A program made the translations under genes and the position numbers. 64,000 bases of DNA, from NCBI GenBank assembly GCA_902766825.1, contig CACXFB010000077.1:1-64000 (forward strand). The letters run 5' to 3'. Below the pieces are notes generated by a model, which worked only from the letters and a program-made list of their open reading frames with translations, was not told the DNA's origin and searched no databases. This document shows positions 1 through 9,560 of this stretch, piece after piece (within the stretch, counting starts at the first letter, position 1; each line of letters opens with the position of its first letter). This DNA comes from an uncultured Lachnospiraceae bacterium. Its GTDB lineage: Bacteria; Bacillota; Clostridia; Lachnospirales; Lachnospiraceae.

Positions 1-136
1 ACGTCTTGCACTTGCTGTATCATTGTTAGCAGTAACACTGCAGGGAGTGTTTAATAACTTTATGACATTGGACTGTGTTATGATAATTATACTGATGGCT
101 TTTTGCATGAATGAGGAGGCTGCTAACTTACCATAA
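1..136 (+). CDS. C-terminal end of a membrane protein (partial)
   Basis: An open frame enters from the left edge (frame starting at base 2) and ends at the TAA at 134-136, giving about 44 residues. They are strongly hydrophobic (two stretches rich in Leu, Val, Ile) and end in a short polar tail, NEEAANLP. This looks like the last one or two membrane segments of a transporter or a polysaccharide polymerase/ligase-type protein. The family cannot be told from so little sequence. Same strand as ileS, but a separate promoter and T-box leader follow it. Confidence 0.5.
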   Translation, partial: RLALAVSLLAVTLQGVFNNFMTLDCVMIIILMAFCMNEEAANLP

Positions 137-148
137 GAAATTTCCTTA

Positions 149-178
149 TTGACAGCACCGCTTTTAGTGTACTATATT
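149..178 (+). promoter_or_regulatory. Sigma-A promoter of the ileS T-box transcript
   Basis: TTGACA at 149-154 and TATATT at 173-178 are separated by 18 bases. This is a near-consensus housekeeping promoter placed just upstream of the T-box leader, with predicted start near 185. Confidence 0.7.
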
Positions 179-189
179 AATTATATGTT

Positions 190-424
190 TATATTTAAAA
201 GCCATAACGGAGACAGTAGGTTCTGATGAAAGTCCCAGTGAGTCCGCGATAGTGGGAAGCGGATGCCGGTAGTCAGTTTTCGAATATCACTCTGTTGCTG
301 CAGGCCCAAAGGTAACGCCAAGTAAGCCCCGCCGGTTTCCACCGTTATATGGATAGCATATAGTAGTATGTAAATAGGTGGTATAGTGAGCACAAGCCTC
401 ATCCTGTTTAGGATGGGGCTTTTA
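190..424 (+). ncRNA. T-box leader controlling ileS, isoleucine specifier
   Basis: The leader has the layout of a tRNA-sensing T-box. A stem I region (about 195-310) carries an ATC triplet at 286-288 in the context GAATATCAC, the expected position of the specifier loop and an isoleucine codon. A T-box-like element at 376-391 reads AGGTGGTATAGTGAGC; its TGGT (379-382) can pair with the ACCA end of uncharged tRNA with discriminator A. An intrinsic terminator follows immediately. By knowledge of the family, uncharged tRNA-Ile would stabilise the antiterminator and allow ileS transcription. The divergent T-box core (GTATAG instead of GTACCG) is the weak point. Confidence 0.82.
395..423 (+). terminator. 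Intrinsic terminator of the T-box switch
   Basis: AGCCTCATCC (395-404) pairs over 10 bp with GGATGGGGCT (411-420), with a 6-base loop and a short T run after it. Its left arm lies next to the T-box sequence, as needed for mutually exclusive terminator and antiterminator folds. Confidence 0.8.
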
Positions 425-433
425 ATAATTTTA

Positions 434-466
434 GGGTGAAACGAGGAACCGTCCCCTGTTTCACCG
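434..466 (+). repeat. Short palindromic repeat with GAACCGTCCCC core
   Basis: GGTGAAAC (435-442) and GTTTCACC (458-465) flank the core GGAACCGTCCCCT. The same core plus GTTTCAC recurs within a long inverted repeat at 48231-48325. Here the element lies between the T-box terminator and the ileS start, so it is part of the ileS mRNA. It is probably a dispersed REP-like element; there is no transposase nearby. Confidence 0.7.
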
Positions 467-508
467 ACCTGATTTCACCTGCCGCCTCAGTAAGAAAGGA
501 AGAGAATT

Positions 509-3500
509 ATGTACAACAAAGTATCTGCAAGTTTGAATTTTGTGGACAGGGAAAAAGAGACACTTAAGTTCTGGAATGAGAATAATATATTCCAGAAGAG
601 TATGGACAGCAGAAAAGAAGGAGAGACTTATACATTCTATGACGGACCTCCGACTGCTAACGGTAAGCCACATATTGGCCACGTTCTTACAAGAGTTATC
701 AAGGATATGATTCCAAGATACCAGACAATGAAGGGAAAATATGTTCCTCGTAAAGCAGGTTGGGATACTCATGGTCTTCCTGTTGAGCTTGAGGTTGAGA
801 AGCTTCTTGGTCTTAACGGAAAAGAGCAGATTGAAGAATACGGTATGGAGCCTTTCATTAAGCAGTGTAAGGAATCTGTATGGAAATATAAAGGTATGTG
901 GGAGGATTTCTCTGGAACAGTAGGTTTCTGGGCTGACATGGATAATCCTTATGTAACATATGATGATAATTTTATTGAGTCTGAGTGGTGGGCCCTTAAG
1001 GAAATCTGGAACAAGAACCTTCTTTACAAGGGATTTAAGATTGTTCCTTACTGCCCAAGATGTGGTACTCCTCTTTCTTCACAGGAGGTTGCACAGGGAT
1101 ACAAGACAGTTAAAGAGCGTTCTGCAATAGTAAGATTCAAGGTTAAAAATGAGGATGCATATTTCCTTGCATGGACAACAACACCTTGGACACTTCCATC
1201 TAACGTTGCACTTTGCGTTAATCCGGAAGATAAGTATATCAAGGTTAAGGCTGCAGACGGATTTGTATATTATCTTGCACAGGCACTTGCAGACAAGGTT
1301 TTAGGAAAGCTTGCTAAAGACGAAGATACTAAGGCTTATGAAGTTTTAGAGGAATTCGTTGGTAAGGATCTTGAATATAAACAGTATGAGCCATTATTTG
1401 ATTGTGCGGCAGCAGTTGCCGACAAGCAGCATAAGAAAGGCTTCTTCGTTACATGCGATAACTATGTAACAATGACAGACGGTACAGGTATCGTTCACAT
1501 CGCACCTGCTTTTGGTGAGGATGATGCGAGCGTTGGACGTAACTACGACCTTCCATTCGTACAGTTTGTTAACGGCAAGGGTGAACTTACTGAAGAGACA
1601 CCATTTGCAGGACTTTTTGTAAAGGATGCAGATCCTAAGGTTTTGGTTAACCTTGATGAGAGAAACCAGCTTTTCGATGCACCTAAGTTTGAGCATGAAT
1701 ATCCACACTGCTGGAGATGTGATACACCGCTTATCTATTATGCAAGAGAGTCTTGGTTTGTTAAGATGACAGCCGTAAGAGATGACCTTGTTGCCAACAA
1801 TAAGACAGTTAACTGGATTCCTGATTCAATCGGTTCAGGACGTTTTGGTAACTGGCTTGAGAACATCCAGGACTGGGGTATCTCACGTAACCGTTATTGG
1901 GGAACTCCTCTTAATGTATGGGAGTGTGAGGATTGCGGACACCAGGAATGTATCGGAAGCAGACAGGAACTTTTTGAGAAGAGCGGTAATGAAGCAGCTA
2001 AGACAGTTGAGCTTCACAGACCATATATCGATGAGATAACATGCACATGTCCAAAATGCGGTAAGACAATGCGTCGTGTGCCTGAGGTTATTGACTGCTG
2101 GTTTGATTCAGGAGCAATGCCATTTGCACAGCATCATTATCCATTTGAAAATAAAGAAATATTTGAGCAGCAGTTCCCTGCAAAATTCATTTCCGAGGCA
2201 GTTGACCAGACAAGAGGATGGTTCTACTCACTTATGGCAGAATCAACACTTTTATTCAACAAGGCTCCTTATGAAAATGTAATCGTTCTCGGACACGTTC
2301 AGGATGAGAACGGACAGAAGATGAGTAAGTCAAAGGGTAATGCGGTAGATCCTTTTGAGGCACTTGAGAAGTTCGGTGCAGACGCAATACGTTGGTATTT
2401 CTATATCAACTCAGCTCCATGGCTTCCTAACAGATTCCATGATGATGCGGTAGTTGAAGGACAGCGTAAGTTCATGGGAACACTTTGGAACACATATGCA
2501 TTCTTTGTTCTTTACGCTAACATTGATGAGTTTGATGCAACAAAGTACACACTTGATTACGATAAGCTTCCTGTAATGGATAAATGGCTCCTTTCAAAGC
2601 TCATGACTGCAGTAAAGACTGTTGATGAATGTCTTGCTAACTACAAGATTCCTGAGACAGCAAGAGCACTTCAGGATTTTGTTGATGACATGAGTAACTG
2701 GTATGTAAGAAGAAGCCGTGAGAGATTCTGGGCTAAGGGAATGGAGCAGGATAAGATTAACGCTTACATGACTCTTTACACAGCACTTGTAACAATAAGC
2801 AAGGCAGCAGCTCCTATGATTCCTTTCATGACAGAAGATATCTACAGAAACCTTGTATGCAGTATCGATAAGAATGCTCCTGAGAGTATCCACCTTTGTG
2901 ACTTCCCTGAAGTTAAGGAAGAATGGATTGACGCAGAGCTTGAAAAGAGCATGGAAGAAGTTCTTAACATCGTAGTTCTTGGCCGTGCCGCAAGAAATGC
3001 AGCAAACATCAAGAACAGACAGCCAATTGGAATGATGTATGTTAAGGCAGAAGAAGAGTTATCTGATTTCTTTAAGGAAATTGTTGAAGATGAGCTTAAT
3101 GTAAAGGCTGTTAAGTTCACTCAGGATGTAAGAGATTTCACATCTTACAGCTTTAAGCCTCAGCTTAAGACTCTCGGAAGAAGATTCGGAAAGCAGATAA
3201 ATGCAGTAAGAGAAATCCTTGCGGGTCTTAACGGAAATGCAGCAATGGATGAGATAAATGAGACAGGAAAACTTACTATCACGGTTGACGGTAACGAAGA
3301 AGTTCTTGATAAAGAAGATGTTCTTATCGAGGCTGCACAGACACCTGGATATGAGTCTGTATCAGATAAAGGAATCACAGTTGTTCTTGACACAAACCTT
3401 TCTGATGAGCTTATCGAAGAAGGATTTGTACGTGAGATAATAAGTAAAGTCCAGACTATGAGAAAAGAAGCAGACTTTGAAGTTATGGATAAGATTACAC

Positions 3501-3670
3501 TCTATGTTAAGGATAACGATAAGGTTGCTGATATCCTTGCAAGAAATAAAGAAGAGGTTATGTCAGACGTACTTGCAACAGATGTTGTTACAGGTTCTGT
3601 TGACGGATACTCAAAAGAGTGGAACTTAAATGGCGAAAAGGTAGTGCTCGCAGTTAAAAAGAACCAGTAG
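509..3670 (+). CDS. ileS: Isoleucyl-tRNA synthetase, long (IleS2-like) form
   Basis: Class I aminoacyl-tRNA synthetase that charges tRNA-Ile in the cytoplasm. HIGH is at residues 55-58 within DGPPTANGKPHIGH, and KMSKS is at 604-608. Between them lies the CP1 editing region, and the anticodon-binding domain follows. Cys pairs occur at CPRCG and CPKCG. The length of 1053 residues and the GKPHIGH form of the motif match the eukaryote/archaea-like IleRS class rather than the roughly 930-residue classical bacterial type (usually PYANGxxHIGH). Members of the long class are often poorly inhibited by mupirocin; that is inference here. The start has AAAGGAAG about 8 bases upstream. Expression is controlled by the isoleucine T-box in the leader. 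The gene is followed after 26 bases by glycogen phosphorylase. Confidence 0.97.
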   Translation: MYNKVSASLNFVDREKETLKFWNENNIFQKSMDSRKEGETYTFYDGPPTANGKPHIGHVLTRVIKDMIPRYQTMKGKYVPRKAGWDTHGLPVELEVEKLLGLNGKEQIEEYGMEPFIKQCKESVWKYKGMWEDFSGTVGFWADMDNPYVTYDDNFIESEWWALKEIWNKNLLYKGFKIVPYCPRCGTPLSSQEVAQGYKTVKERSAIVRFKVKNEDAYFLAWTTTPWTLPSNVALCVNPEDKYIKVKAADGFVYYLAQALADKVLGKLAKDEDTKAYEVLEEFVGKDLEYKQYEPLFDCAAAVADKQHKKGFFVTCDNYVTMTDGTGIVHIAPAFGEDDASVGRNYDLPFVQFVNGKGELTEETPFAGLFVKDADPKVLVNLDERNQLFDAPKFEHEYPHCWRCDTPLIYYARESWFVKMTAVRDDLVANNKTVNWIPDSIGSGRFGNWLENIQDWGISRNRYWGTPLNVWECEDCGHQECIGSRQELFEKSGNEAAKTVELHRPYIDEITCTCPKCGKTMRRVPEVIDCWFDSGAMPFAQHHYPFENKEIFEQQFPAKFISEAVDQTRGWFYSLMAESTLLFNKAPYENVIVLGHVQDENGQKMSKSKGNAVDPFEALEKFGADAIRWYFYINSAPWLPNRFHDDAVVEGQRKFMGTLWNTYAFFVLYANIDEFDATKYTLDYDKLPVMDKWLLSKLMTAVKTVDECLANYKIPETARALQDFVDDMSNWYVRRSRERFWAKGMEQDKINAYMTLYTALVTISKAAAPMIPFMTEDIYRNLVCSIDKNAPESIHLCDFPEVKEEWIDAELEKSMEEVLNIVVLGRAARNAANIKNRQPIGMMYVKAEEELSDFFKEIVEDELNVKAVKFTQDVRDFTSYSFKPQLKTLGRRFGKQINAVREILAGLNGNAAMDEINETGKLTITVDGNEEVLDKEDVLIEAAQTPGYESVSDKGITVVLDTNLSDELIEEGFVREIISKVQTMRKEADFEVMDKITLYVKDNDKVADILARNKEEVMSDVLATDVVTGSVDGYSKEWNLNGEKVVLAVKKNQ

Positions 3671-3696
3671 TTTATTTTATAGATATGGAGGTATAT

Positions 3697-6153
3697 ATGA
3701 AGAAGTTAACAAAGGCAGAACTTAGGAAGCAGATTGAAGAATACCTTAAGATTCTTTACCGTAAGAGTGTTACGGAAGCAACTAACCAGCAGATTTACCA
3801 GGCACTGTCTTATGCTCTTAAGGATATGATTATCGATCAGTGGATTGCAACACACAAGAAGTATGAAGAGCAGGATGTAAAGACGTTGTATTATCTTTCA
3901 ATGGAATTTCTTACAGGTCGTGCGCTTGGTAACAATATAATCAACTTAAAGGCAGACAAAGTTGTAAGAGACACTCTTGAAGACATGGGACTTGAGCTTG
4001 AAAATATCGAGGACGAAGAGCCGGATGCAGCTCTTGGTAACGGTGGTCTTGGAAGACTTGCAGCATGTTTTCTTGATTCATTATCAACACTCGGATATCC
4101 TGCATACGGATGCGGTATCCGTTACAAGTACGGAATGTTTGAGCAGAAAATCGAGAACGGATTCCAGGTTGAGGTTCCTGACAACTGGCTCAAAGAAGGT
4201 AATCCGTTTGAGATGAGACGTTCTGAGTATTCTTACGAAGTAAAATTCGGCGGATACGTAAGAATGATTAAGGACGAGACAGGAAGAGAAAAATTCATTC
4301 AGGAAAACTACCAGTCTGTTAAGGCTGTAGCATATGACCTTCCGGTGCTCGGATACGGCAACAATGTTGTTAACACATTAAGAATCTGGGATGCCGAGGC
4401 AGTGGATACATTTAACCTTGATTCATTTGATAAAGGTGATTACCAGAAGGCTGTTGAGCAGCAGAATCTTGCAAGAACAATCTGTGAGGTGCTTTATCCT
4501 AACGATAATCATTACGCAGGTAAAGAGCTTAGACTTAAGCAGCAGTATTTCTTTGTGTCTGCAAGTGTAAACAGTGCTATTGATAAGTATATGAAGAGTC
4601 ACAAAGACATTAAGAAGCTTTATGAAAAGGTATGTTTCCAGTTAAATGATACACATCCTACTGTAGCTGTTGCAGAGCTTATGAGAGTGCTTATGGATGA
4701 ATACGGTCTGTCATGGGATGATGCATGGCATGTAACAACAAAGACATGTGCATACACAAATCATACAATCATGTCAGAGGCACTTGAGAAATGGCCGCTT
4801 GAGCTTTTCTCAAGACTGCTTCCAAGAATTTATCAGATTGTTGAAGAGATTAACAGAAGATTTGTTCTTGAGATTCAGGAAAAATATCCGGGAGATCACA
4901 GTAAGATTGAGAAGATGGCAATCATTTATGACGGACAGGTTAAGATGGCACATCTTGCAATCGCAGGAAGCTTTTCGGTAAATGGTGTTGCAAAGCTTCA
5001 CACAGAGATTTTAAAGAATCAGGAACTTCATGATTTTTATGAGATGATGCCTAAGAAGTTTAACAATAAGACAAATGGTATCACACAGAGAAGATTCCTT
5101 CTTCACGGTAACCAGAAGCTTGCAAAATGGATTACAGGTAAGATCGGTGATGACTGGATTACAAATCTTCCTCACATAAAAGAGCTTGAGATATATGCTG
5201 ATGATAAGAAGTGCCAGAAGGAGTTCATGAACATTAAGTATCAGAACAAGGTAAGACTTGCACAGTATATCTTAGAGCATAACGGTATCGAAGTTGATCC
5301 TCGCTCAATTTTCGATGTTCAGGTTAAGAGACTTCATGAATATAAGAGACAGCTTCTTAATATTCTTCATGTAATGTATCTTTACAATCAGTTAAAGACA
5401 CATCCTGATATGGAAATGTATCCGAGAACATTTATTTTCGGAGCAAAGGCATCAGCTGGATACAGAAGAGCAAAAGCAATCATTAAGCTTATTAACAGTG
5501 TTGCTGATGTTATCAACAATGATGAGACAATTGATGGAAAGATAAAGGTTGTATTTATAGAGAATTACCGTGTGTCTAATGCAGAGCTTATATTTGCGGC
5601 AGCAGATGTATCTGAGCAGATTTCAACTGCAAGTAAGGAAGCATCGGGAACAAGTAACATGAAGTTCATGCTTAACGGTGCGCTTACTCTTGGTACAATG
5701 GATGGTGCCAACGTTGAGATTGTTGAAGAAGTTGGAGAAGAGAACGCATTTATCTTCGGACTTACATCTGATGAAGTAATAGAGTACGAAAGAAACGGCG
5801 GATACAATCCAAGAGATATCTATAACTCAGATCAGGATATAAGAACAGTGATGACACAGCTTGTTAACGGTTATTATTCACCTGAAGATCCAGAGATGTT
5901 TAGAGAATTATATAATTCGCTTCTTGACTCAACGGGTTATGAAAGAGCTGACCAGTTCTTTATTCTTAAGGATTTCCGTTCTTATGAACAGGCACAAAAG
6001 GCTGTTGAAGAGGCATATAAAGATCAGGACAGATGGGCTAGAAGTGCAATGATTAATGTTGCAAATGCCGGCAAGTTCTCATCTGACAGAACTATTGAAG
6101 AGTATGCGACCGAGATTTGGAATCTTGAAAAAGTTAATGTAACGATGAACTGA
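3697..6153 (+). CDS. glgP: Glycogen/maltodextrin phosphorylase
   Basis: GT35 phosphorylase that releases glucose-1-phosphate from alpha-1,4-glucans using pyridoxal phosphate. The PLP-binding segment EASGTSNMKFMLNG places the Schiff-base lysine at about K656. The N-terminal GNGGLGRLAACFLDS and VKRLHEYKRQLLN motifs are typical of the family, and 818 residues is the usual bacterial length. The frame can be extended to an ATG at 3685, but that ATG overlaps the GGAGG Shine-Dalgarno (3687-3691); the ATG at 3697 lies 5 bases after it and is preferred. It follows ileS closely, yet no functional link is apparent. Confidence 0.96.
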   Translation: MKKLTKAELRKQIEEYLKILYRKSVTEATNQQIYQALSYALKDMIIDQWIATHKKYEEQDVKTLYYLSMEFLTGRALGNNIINLKADKVVRDTLEDMGLELENIEDEEPDAALGNGGLGRLAACFLDSLSTLGYPAYGCGIRYKYGMFEQKIENGFQVEVPDNWLKEGNPFEMRRSEYSYEVKFGGYVRMIKDETGREKFIQENYQSVKAVAYDLPVLGYGNNVVNTLRIWDAEAVDTFNLDSFDKGDYQKAVEQQNLARTICEVLYPNDNHYAGKELRLKQQYFFVSASVNSAIDKYMKSHKDIKKLYEKVCFQLNDTHPTVAVAELMRVLMDEYGLSWDDAWHVTTKTCAYTNHTIMSEALEKWPLELFSRLLPRIYQIVEEINRRFVLEIQEKYPGDHSKIEKMAIIYDGQVKMAHLAIAGSFSVNGVAKLHTEILKNQELHDFYEMMPKKFNNKTNGITQRRFLLHGNQKLAKWITGKIGDDWITNLPHIKELEIYADDKKCQKEFMNIKYQNKVRLAQYILEHNGIEVDPRSIFDVQVKRLHEYKRQLLNILHVMYLYNQLKTHPDMEMYPRTFIFGAKASAGYRRAKAIIKLINSVADVINNDETIDGKIKVVFIENYRVSNAELIFAAADVSEQISTASKEASGTSNMKFMLNGALTLGTMDGANVEIVEEVGEENAFIFGLTSDEVIEYERNGGYNPRDIYNSDQDIRTVMTQLVNGYYSPEDPEMFRELYNSLLDSTGYERADQFFILKDFRSYEQAQKAVEEAYKDQDRWARSAMINVANAGKFSSDRTIEEYATEIWNLEKVNVTMN

Positions 6154-6188
6154 TATGAAAATTAATGTACGATTATAGTGGAGGCTAT

Positions 6189-7349
6189 ATGGAGAAAGAT
6201 AACGAAACTGATGTACAGGAAGAATACGGTCCGGATGCGCAGGCTGCTTATGAGATGGACTATGAGCCTGATGCACAGACCATGTCTGATGAAGAAGGCG
6301 TAGAAGATAAGCCTGTTGCAGTTGCAAAGACAAAGGCGGCTGCAAAGACTGCTGTAGCACACTCTAAGAATTCAAAGTCTGCAGCGTTGTACAGAATAAT
6401 TATGCTGGCGTTGTCGATAGTAATACTTGTGGTTGCCATAAGAACGCTTGTAAAAGTTTCGGGCCTGTCTAAAAATGACGCATCGCAGGTTACACAGGAG
6501 CTTGAAAATACAAAGGATGTTACTTCGGATGAAAATGTAAGCAATGGCGTTGTGGATACGGGTGAGATTCACGACGGTGATCTTACTCTTGAAGATATCC
6601 AGGCAATGGACAGCAATACAATCATTGATACTTATCTTATAAGCAAAACAAATGCAAGAAAGAATAATTACAATGCTGATAACCTGATTCAGGACAGCAG
6701 ATTCTGGTATTACGAAGAGAACGGAGACGTTACATCAAAGACCGGAATTGACGTCTCAAGTTATCAGGGTGATATTGACTGGAATAAGGTCGCGGATTCA
6801 GGAATAGAGTTTGCCATAATAAGAGTCGGTATAAGAGGATACGGTTCAGGTAAACTTGTTGCTGATGAAAAGTATAAAGACAATCTTGTCGGAGCAAAGA
6901 AGGCAGGACTTAAAGTCGGAGTGTATTTTTTCTCCCAGGCAATTACGAAGGAGGAAGCAAAGGAAGAGGCGGATTTTGTGTATGATGCAATTAAGAATTA
7001 TGACGTTGATCTGCCGGTTGTATACGATTCCGAGAAGGTGCTTGTAAGTTCTGCAAGAACCAACAAGGCGGATCTTACTTCTGATGAGCGCACAGACATT
7101 GCAATCGCATTTTGCGACAGAATCAGAGAAAAAGGATATGATGCCTGCATATACGCAAGTAAGAGATGGTTCTTAAGATATCTCAATCTTGAGAAGCTTG
7201 ATGATTATGGATTATGGCTGGCACAGTATTCCACAGATCTGGATTTCCCATTCCACTTTGGAATGTGGCAGTATACCGATACCGGTGCTGTTGACGGAAT
7301 AGACGGCGATGTGGATATTGACATAATGTTTGGCGGCGATGACTGGTAG
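6189..7349 (+). CDS. Membrane-anchored GH25 muramidase
   Basis: A glycoside hydrolase family 25 lysozyme predicted to cut the N-acetylmuramic acid linkage in peptidoglycan. Residues 1-65 are acidic then Lys/Ala-rich and cytoplasmic, residues 67-88 form one membrane segment, and the GH25 barrel covers about 186-385 outside the cell. The family motifs are present: GIDVSSYQG with Asp188, and VVYDSEKV with Asp280 and Glu282 as the catalytic DxE pair. Start ATG 6189 follows GTGGAGG with 4 bases spacing; an upstream in-frame ATG at 6165 has no ribosome site. The type II anchor suggests an enzyme retained at the membrane, acting in wall turnover, division or sporulation. Confidence 0.9.
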   Translation: MEKDNETDVQEEYGPDAQAAYEMDYEPDAQTMSDEEGVEDKPVAVAKTKAAAKTAVAHSKNSKSAALYRIIMLALSIVILVVAIRTLVKVSGLSKNDASQVTQELENTKDVTSDENVSNGVVDTGEIHDGDLTLEDIQAMDSNTIIDTYLISKTNARKNNYNADNLIQDSRFWYYEENGDVTSKTGIDVSSYQGDIDWNKVADSGIEFAIIRVGIRGYGSGKLVADEKYKDNLVGAKKAGLKVGVYFFSQAITKEEAKEEADFVYDAIKNYDVDLPVVYDSEKVLVSSARTNKADLTSDERTDIAIAFCDRIREKGYDACIYASKRWFLRYLNLEKLDDYGLWLAQYSTDLDFPFHFGMWQYTDTGAVDGIDGDVDIDIMFGGDDW

Positions 7350-7377
7350 AAACGGTGTCAGACGCGGGAGGACTTAG

Positions 7378-7956
7378 ATGGGAAAAATATTTATTGTTAT
7401 GGGTAAAAGTGCAAGCGGAAAGGACAGCATTTACTCACAGCTTACAGAAAAACTTTCACAGAAGGTTAAAAGTGTGACCATATACACGACCAGACCTAAA
7501 AGAGAAGGTGAAGTGCAAGGGCGTGAGTATTTCTTCAGAACCGTTGAGGAATACGAAGAGGATTTTCACGGCGGGAAAATGATAGAGCACAGAACCTATA
7601 ATACTGTGTTTGGCCCGTGGCATTATTACACCATGGATGACGGTCAGTTTGATGATGAAAAAGACATTATAATGATAGGGACCTTAGAAGCATTTAAATG
7701 CATAAAGGAGTACTTTGGGCAGCAAAGAGTTGTTCCTGTATATATTGAAGTTGATGATTACACAAGACTTATTCGTGCCATTAACAGAGAGCAAAAACAG
7801 GATAAGCCGGGTTATGCGGAGGTGTGCAGAAGGTTCCTTGCTGACGAAGAGGATTTTTCGGATGAGAAACTTAAAGAGGCCGGTGTGCATAAGAAATTTA
7901 TCAATGACAATCTTGAAGAATGCGTTGAACGCGTCTTGGCTTTTATTTCTAACTAA
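7378..7956 (+). CDS. Guanylate-kinase-like nucleotide kinase
   Basis: P-loop kinase of the guanylate kinase family. The Walker A is GKSASGKDS near the N-terminus, followed by the GMP-binding style segment TIYTTRPKREGEVQGREYFF. The 192 residues match a stand-alone kinase. GMP phosphorylation is plausible, but several family motifs differ and it may be a paralogue of a housekeeping gmk elsewhere. It sits where Bacillus has tmk (thymidylate kinase) ahead of yaaR-holB-ricT, so it may replace tmk by position only. It is 28 bases downstream of the muramidase, while a separate promoter drives the next gene. Confidence 0.8.
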   Translation: MGKIFIVMGKSASGKDSIYSQLTEKLSQKVKSVTIYTTRPKREGEVQGREYFFRTVEEYEEDFHGGKMIEHRTYNTVFGPWHYYTMDDGQFDDEKDIIMIGTLEAFKCIKEYFGQQRVVPVYIEVDDYTRLIRAINREQKQDKPGYAEVCRRFLADEEDFSDEKLKEAGVHKKFINDNLEECVERVLAFISN

Positions 7957-7957
7957 C

Positions 7958-7986
7958 GTGACAAGCCCCCTGCCATGTGGTATACT
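7958..7986 (+). promoter_or_regulatory. Promoter of the yaaR-holB-ricT operon
   Basis: GTGACA (7958-7963), a 17-base spacer and TATACT (7981-7986). The -10 is preceded by TGG, an extended -10 (TGn). It overlaps the end of the kinase gene and lies just before yaaR. Confidence 0.6.
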
Positions 7987-8022
7987 TAAGACAGGTATAT
8001 CATGTGGAAAGGGGGATTTTAT

Positions 8023-8463
8023 TTGGACATTAAGATTAACCAGTTACAGCAGGTTGGAATGACGGAACAGACCAGACAACAATCCCAGACGGATGGAAGC
8101 TTTAAGTTTACACTTGTCAGTAACCTTGAAGAGGAAGGCCTTAAGGCGAGACTCAGTATCATGATGGATGACATCGTCACCCAGGGGGAGAAGATTAAGA
8201 AAAAGATGGATGTAAGGGATATGAAGAGGTACAGAAGCCTTATTAAGGAGTTTATGAATGAGATAGTCAACCGCTCCCATAAGTTTTCAAGAGAGAATTT
8301 TCTTGACAGAAGAGGCCGTCACAGGGTGTACGGAATAATTAAGCTCATAGACCAGAATCTTGACGAACTGGCAGGAGAGCTGATAAAAGACGAGATGGAT
8401 TCCATTGCCATTCTTGATAAGGTTGACGAGATTCGCGGACTTTTACTTGATATTTTAACTTAA
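8023..8463 (+). CDS. yaaR: YaaR family protein (DUF327)
   Basis: Small, charged, mostly helical cytoplasmic protein of the YaaR/DUF327 family, whose biochemical role is not settled. The chosen start is TTG at 8023, preceded by GGGGG (8011-8015) at 7 bases; the in-frame ATG at 8002 lacks a ribosome site. The resulting N-terminus MDIKINQLQQ fits the family. The body contains the conserved stretch RYRSLIKEFMNEIV and ends in an acidic helix. Its place directly ahead of holB and ricT is the same as in Bacillus, which supports the call. Confidence 0.85.
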   Translation: MDIKINQLQQVGMTEQTRQQSQTDGSFKFTLVSNLEEEGLKARLSIMMDDIVTQGEKIKKKMDVRDMKRYRSLIKEFMNEIVNRSHKFSRENFLDRRGRHRVYGIIKLIDQNLDELAGELIKDEMDSIAILDKVDEIRGLLLDILT

Positions 8464-8490
8464 AAATATAACAACAAAGGGGGAAAGGAT

Positions 8491-9483
8491 ATGAACGATT
8501 TTAAAGATATAGTAGGACATGATGACATCAAGGCGCAGCTTACCAATGCTGTTGCATCACAGCAGGTGTCACATGCATATATTTTCTCCGGTGACAACGG
8601 TTCGGGAAAGAAGACTATGGCAAAGGCATTTGCCAAAATGCTTCTTTGTGAGGAGGGTGGCACAAGTCCTTGCAACAAATGCAAGTCATGCATGCAGATT
8701 GATTCCGACAATAATCCGGATCTTAAGATTATTAACGGACAGAAAGTTATTCTCACAAAGGATGAGATAAGACAGCAGGTTGTAAATGATGCGCTTATAA
8801 AACCATATGCGGGTAAGAAAAAGGTTTATATAATACCTAACGCGCATCTTTTAAGAATAGATGCACAGAATGTTCTTTTAAAGACAATAGAGGAACCGCC
8901 TGAATATGCGGTTATTATACTTGTTGCAGACAATGAGGATGCAATCCTTCCGACGATAATGTCAAGATGCGTTAAGCTTCGTTTTAAGGCGCTTGGTGAA
9001 GAGGTAATCAAAAAATACCTTATGGAGAACTGTGGCATGGTGGATTACGCTGCTGCGGCAAGTGCGGCATTCTGCGGAGGAAGTCTTGGAAGAGCAATCA
9101 GATATTCAACGACAGAAGATTTTGCCACTATGAAGCAGAGAGTGGTAAAGATTATGTCATCGCTTGATGAGAGAGAACTGTATGACATCATGGATGAGAT
9201 TATGGTGATGGTTGCTGATAAGGATAATCTTGAGGACTATCTTGATCTTATGCTTTTATGGTTCAGGGATGTTCTTATGCTTAAGGTAACCAACGACCCT
9301 AACAAGCTCCTCTACAAGGATGAGTATAACAGCATCAAAGCACAGACAAGGGTCAGAGGATACGATGAGATTGAAGTCATTATTAAAGCGATAGATACTA
9401 CAAGAACAAGACTTAAAGCTCATGTAAATATGGATACGGCACTTGAACTTTTAGTGCTTACAATGAAGAATCCTATAGTATAA
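8491..9483 (+). CDS. holB: DNA polymerase III delta' subunit
   Basis: AAA+ clamp-loader subunit that helps place the sliding clamp during replication. Features: DIVGHDDIKAQL at the N-terminus, a P-loop-like GDNGSGKKT near residues 31-39, a zinc-module Cys cluster in LLCEEGGTSPCNKCKSC, the LLKTIEEPP segment and the SRC (sensor 1/arginine finger) motif in MSRCVKLRF. The C-terminal half is a helical collar domain. The 330 residues are normal for the family. Ribosome site AAAGGGGGAAAGG precedes ATG 8491. Confidence 0.94.
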   Translation: MNDFKDIVGHDDIKAQLTNAVASQQVSHAYIFSGDNGSGKKTMAKAFAKMLLCEEGGTSPCNKCKSCMQIDSDNNPDLKIINGQKVILTKDEIRQQVVNDALIKPYAGKKKVYIIPNAHLLRIDAQNVLLKTIEEPPEYAVIILVADNEDAILPTIMSRCVKLRFKALGEEVIKKYLMENCGMVDYAAAASAAFCGGSLGRAIRYSTTEDFATMKQRVVKIMSSLDERELYDIMDEIMVMVADKDNLEDYLDLMLLWFRDVLMLKVTNDPNKLLYKDEYNSIKAQTRVRGYDEIEVIIKAIDTTRTRLKAHVNMDTALELLVLTMKNPIV

Positions 9484-9560
9484 AGCTATAGTGCGTCCGG
9501 ATAACGGGCAACATATATTGAAAGGAATAATGCCAAAGTAAGGCAGTGTGGTAATAGATT

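Noticed and set aside
181..402. 73-residue minus-strand open frame
   Set aside because: Antisense to the T-box leader, which explains the sequence better; no ribosome site.
7378..7956. Thymidylate kinase (tmk) by position before yaaR-holB
   Set aside because: Sequence motifs (TIYTTRPKREGE) are of the guanylate kinase family, not thymidylate kinase.
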